NCBI GenBank assembly: GCA_018066065.1
Contig: JAGHSC010000036.1
Location: 1-9,359, forward strand
Origin: Candidatus Cryptobacteroides faecihippi
Lineage (GTDB): Bacteria > Bacteroidota > Bacteroidia > Bacteroidales > UBA932
Reading direction: 5' to 3'
DNA: 9,359 bases
Shown here: positions 7,456-9,359 of the stretch, piece after piece
How the letters are laid out: every line of letters begins with the position of its first letter
Position numbering within the stretch: position 1 is the stretch's first letter
Program-made: the position numbers and the translations under genes
Notes under the pieces: generated by a model
Databases searched by the model: none
What the model saw: the letters and a program-made list of their open reading frames with translations, nothing else
What the model was told of the DNA's origin: nothing

Positions 7456-8064
7456 ATGCACAAGATCTACATCGAAAGAAGATGTCTCACCATCTGCTCT
7501 CCAAAGGAGCAGGCATTGACCGACCCGAACGCCGTCGAACTGCATCTTGGCGACACTCCGGACATCGGGCACATCGTCAGGATGTTCGAAGCCTCAGGCT
7601 CGCTGGCCAGGATCTACGTCCCGTCAGACGACGAGGAAGCGACCTACAAGGTCTTCTGTTCACAGTTCAAGGAAGTCAACGCCGCCGGAGGAGTCGTCTC
7701 GAACAGGAGGGATGACGTTCTGCTGATCAGCAGGAACGGTCTCTGGGACCTGCCGAAGGGACATCAGGAGAAAGGAGAGGACATAACGGTCACGGCCATG
7801 CGCGAGGTCCAGGAAGAGACCGGACTCGGAGACCTGGTGCTCGAAGACCTGGTCTGCATCACGGACCACTGCTACATCAGAGACGGGATCTGGCACCTCA
7901 AGCACACCTGGTGGTACTCCATGCTCTACACCGACCCGGTCGACCTGACCCCGCAGACCGAGGAGGACATCACCAAGGCAGCATGGGTCTCCAGGGGATC
8001 CCTGCCGGCCTTCCTGAAGGACACCTACCCTTCAATCATGGTAGTGTTCAGAAATTTCAGATGA
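7456..8064 (+). CDS. Nudix hydrolase with an N-terminal extension
   Basis: Protein of 202 residues with a perfect Nudix box, G-x5-E-x7-REVQEETGL (residues 102-124). The metal-binding glutamates lie in REVQEE (116-121). Nudix enzymes hydrolyse nucleoside diphosphates linked to another moiety; the substrate here cannot be read from sequence. The Nudix domain spans roughly 73-200, starting at NAAGGVV. Residues 1-72 form an extension (MHKIYIERRCLTICSPKEQ onward) that I do not recognise as a named domain. The ATG at 7456 lies about 34 nt after the predicted transcription start. The gene is divergent from pyrE across 65 bp, and queA follows 81 bp downstream. A nucleotide-pool or RNA-modification role would suit the neighbours, but that is inference. 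Confidence 0.93.
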   Translation: MHKIYIERRCLTICSPKEQALTDPNAVELHLGDTPDIGHIVRMFEASGSLARIYVPSDDEEATYKVFCSQFKEVNAAGGVVSNRRDDVLLISRNGLWDLPKGHQEKGEDITVTAMREVQEETGLGDLVLEDLVCITDHCYIRDGIWHLKHTWWYSMLYTDPVDLTPQTEEDITKAAWVSRGSLPAFLKDTYPSIMVVFRNFR

Positions 8065-8145
8065 TTGCATCCTGGCTTGAAACAATTCGCAGGATTAATC
8101 CGTATAAAATAAGTGTCACTCAATAGGAGTGGGCAGCAGACGAAC

Positions 8146-9194
8146 ATGAAACTTTCTCAATTCCAATTTCTTCTCCACAAGGACCGTGTCGCACAGGAAC
8201 CAACCAGATGGCGTGACGAATGCCGCCTGATGGTCATCCACAAGGACACCGGAGAAATCGAGCACAGGCTTTTCAAGGACATCATCGACTATTTCGGAAA
8301 AGGCGACACCTTTGTCTTCAACGACACAAAGGTGTTCCCGGCCAGGCTCTACGGCAAGAAGGAAAAGACCGGAGCTGACATCATGGTCTTTCTCCTCCGC
8401 GAACTCAACAGGGAGCAGCATCTCTGGGATGTCATCGTGGACCCTGCAAGAAAGATAAGGATAGGCAACAAGCTCTATTTCGGAGACGACCAGAGCCTTG
8501 TCGCAGAGGTAATCGACAACACCACCTCCAGGGGACGTACCCTCAGGTTCCTCTACGATGGACCGTACGAGGACTTCAAGCAGCATCTCTTCAGCCTTGG
8601 AGAGATCCCTGTCCCGAAATGGGTCAAGGACAAGATCACACCGGAGGACAACGAGAACTACCAGACGATCTTCGCGAGAAACGAAGGCGCCGTTGCAGTC
8701 CCGGCAGCCGGTATCCATTTCAGCCGTGAGCTGTTCAACAGAATGATCCTCAAGGACATAAACAAGGCGTTCATCACCGAGCACATGAGCATCGGCCAGT
8801 TCCGCAGGGTTGATGTGGAAGACCTTTCAAAGCACAGGATGGACTCCGAGAGGCTCATCATCACCGATGAGGCCTGCAACATCATCAACGCTGCGAAGAC
8901 AGCGGCCACAAGGTCGTCGCCATCGGCACCACGGTCCTCAGGGGACTCGAGACCTACATCACAACCACGCACGAGGTCAAGCCTTACGATGGATGGACCA
9001 ACAAGTTCATCTTCCCACCTTATGACTTCTCGATTCCGGATGCAGTAGTCTCCGGCTTCCATCTTCCAGAGTCGACGATGCTCATGGCAGTCGCAGCCTT
9101 CGGAGGATTCGAGAACGTCATGAACGGCTACAAGGTCGCCCTTGAAGAGGGTTACCGCTTCGGACCTTACGGCGACGCGATGCTCGTCCTCTAG
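8146..9194 (+). pseudogene. queA: S-adenosylmethionine:tRNA ribosyltransferase-isomerase (QueA), frameshifted
   Basis: QueA transfers the ribosyl part of SAM to 7-aminomethyl-7-deazaguanine in tRNA, making epoxyqueuosine. The gene reads MKLSQFQFLLHKDRVAQEP from ATG 8146 through the conserved NDTKVFPARLYG, PAAGIHFS, EHMSIGQFR and DEACNIINAAKT. Just after AAKT (codon 8899-8901) the frame fails. The -1 frame from 8901 gives SGHKVVAIGTTVLRGLETY, FIFPPYDFSIPD and the terminal YRFGPYGDAMLVL, stopping at 9192-9194. Restoring one base gives a 349-residue protein, the normal family length. Read as is, the first frame runs to 9048 with a nonsense tail. The GTG at 8113 is rejected as start because homology begins at MKLSQF. 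There is no slippery heptamer, so a recent mutation or an assembly/sequencing error is most likely. Identity is certain; functional status is open. Confidence 0.9.
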
Positions 9195-9232
9195 AAAAGA
9201 GGCACAGAAACGGAAAAATCTTAAAGAAACGT

Positions 9233-9273
9233 AAAAGACTTGCCCGGAGGACATCTTCGGGCAAGTCTTTTTT
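9233..9273 (+). terminator. Strong intrinsic terminator after queA
   Basis: A perfect 14-bp stem, AAAAGACTTGCCCG (9233-9246) with CGGGCAAGTCTTTT (9258-9271), encloses an 11-nt loop that could pair further through A-U, G-C and G-U. The right arm ends in a run of six T (9268-9273). It lies 38 bp after the queA stop. The left arm's AAAA gives a weaker T run on the opposite strand, so partial bidirectional function is possible. Confidence 0.93.
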
Positions 9274-9298
9274 CCTACCTTCACCGTCAAAAAACGCC

Positions 9299-9359
9299 AT
9301 GGGAGAGAGAGTTGATTTCGAGGAAAGGGCAGCCATGTGCGCGCTCAACAGGATCTTCG
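9299..9359 (+). CDS. Start of an unidentified gene (3' end outside window)
   Basis: An open frame starts at ATG 9299 and runs off the window: MGERVDFEERAAMCALNRIF. It begins 25 nt after the T run of the queA terminator, which favours a separate transcription unit. The twenty visible codons are too few to assign a family. The helical ERAAMCALNRIF style is faintly reminiscent of the N-terminus of DprA-like proteins, but that is a guess and is not asserted. A second in-frame ATG lies at 9335. Confidence 0.5.
   Translation, partial: MGERVDFEERAAMCALNRIF

Noticed and set aside
8061..8126. Tiny open frame (21 codons) whose ATG overlaps the Nudix stop (ATGA)
   Set aside because: Too short and featureless to support; ATGA overlaps arise easily and no ribosome-binding sequence is evident.
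8116..8784. Minus-strand open frame of 222 codons opposite queA
   Set aside because: The plus strand encodes clearly conserved QueA here; the antisense protein has no recognisable features.
8890..8910. Programmed ribosomal frameshift in queA
   Set aside because: There is no X-XXY-YYZ slippery heptamer or homopolymer, and QueA is not known to need frameshifting; mutation or sequence error is simpler.
1..9359. Mobile elements, CRISPR arrays, tRNA/rRNA genes, defence or biosynthetic clusters
   Set aside because: I saw no transposase or integrase, no spaced repeats, no cloverleaf-like sequence and no cluster-type genes; the window is ordinary housekeeping DNA.

Overview
The window looks like chromosomal housekeeping DNA from a Bacteroidota (Bacteroidales-like) bacterium of fairly high GC. 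The reasons are the two promoter -7 elements of the form TAnnTTTG, the scarcity of Shine-Dalgarno sequences at most starts, and the protein styles: a Bacteroidales-type QueA, a NOL1/NOP2/Sun methyltransferase with an RsmF-like C-terminus, a pyrE-SRPBCC gene pair and an M13 lipoprotein peptidase. I name no genus.

Layout. At the left edge is the 3' part of a plus-strand MltF-type lytic transglycosylase (3-830). It runs tail to tail into, and overlaps by 117 bp, a minus-strand cluster spanning 714-7390. Read in its own direction, that cluster is pyrE (7390-6758), an SRPBCC/START-like protein (6745-6266), a NOL1/NOP2/Sun RNA cytosine-C5 methyltransferase (6261-4891), a secreted TPR protein (4880-3960), an M13 zinc metallopeptidase lipoprotein (3935-1917) and a LolC/LolE-type FtsX-like permease (1898-714). 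The gaps are 4-24 nt, so a single transcript is likely. A 65-bp divergent intergenic region (7391-7455) carries oppositely directed TAnnTTTG boxes. From it a Nudix hydrolase (7456-8064) reads rightwards, followed by queA (8146-9194). queA ends at a strong intrinsic terminator (9233-9273), and a last plus-strand gene begins at 9299 and leaves the window.

How the genes fit together. The minus cluster joins pyrimidine biosynthesis (PyrE), RNA modification (the Sun-family methyltransferase) and envelope functions (secreted TPR protein, lipoprotein peptidase, FtsX-like permease). This is probably growth-linked co-transcription, not a pathway. The lytic transglycosylase converging on it is also an envelope gene. 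queA, the penultimate enzyme of queuosine synthesis, is a second RNA-modification gene in the window.

The most notable anomalies are a single-base frameshift in queA near 8899-8903, which separates two well-conserved halves, and the transglycosylase C-terminus, whose last 38 residues are encoded codon-for-codon antisense to the end of the permease. I saw no mobile element, CRISPR array, tRNA or rRNA, and no defence or biosynthetic cluster. No gap between genes exceeds about 110 bp. I found no evidence of an undescribed system.
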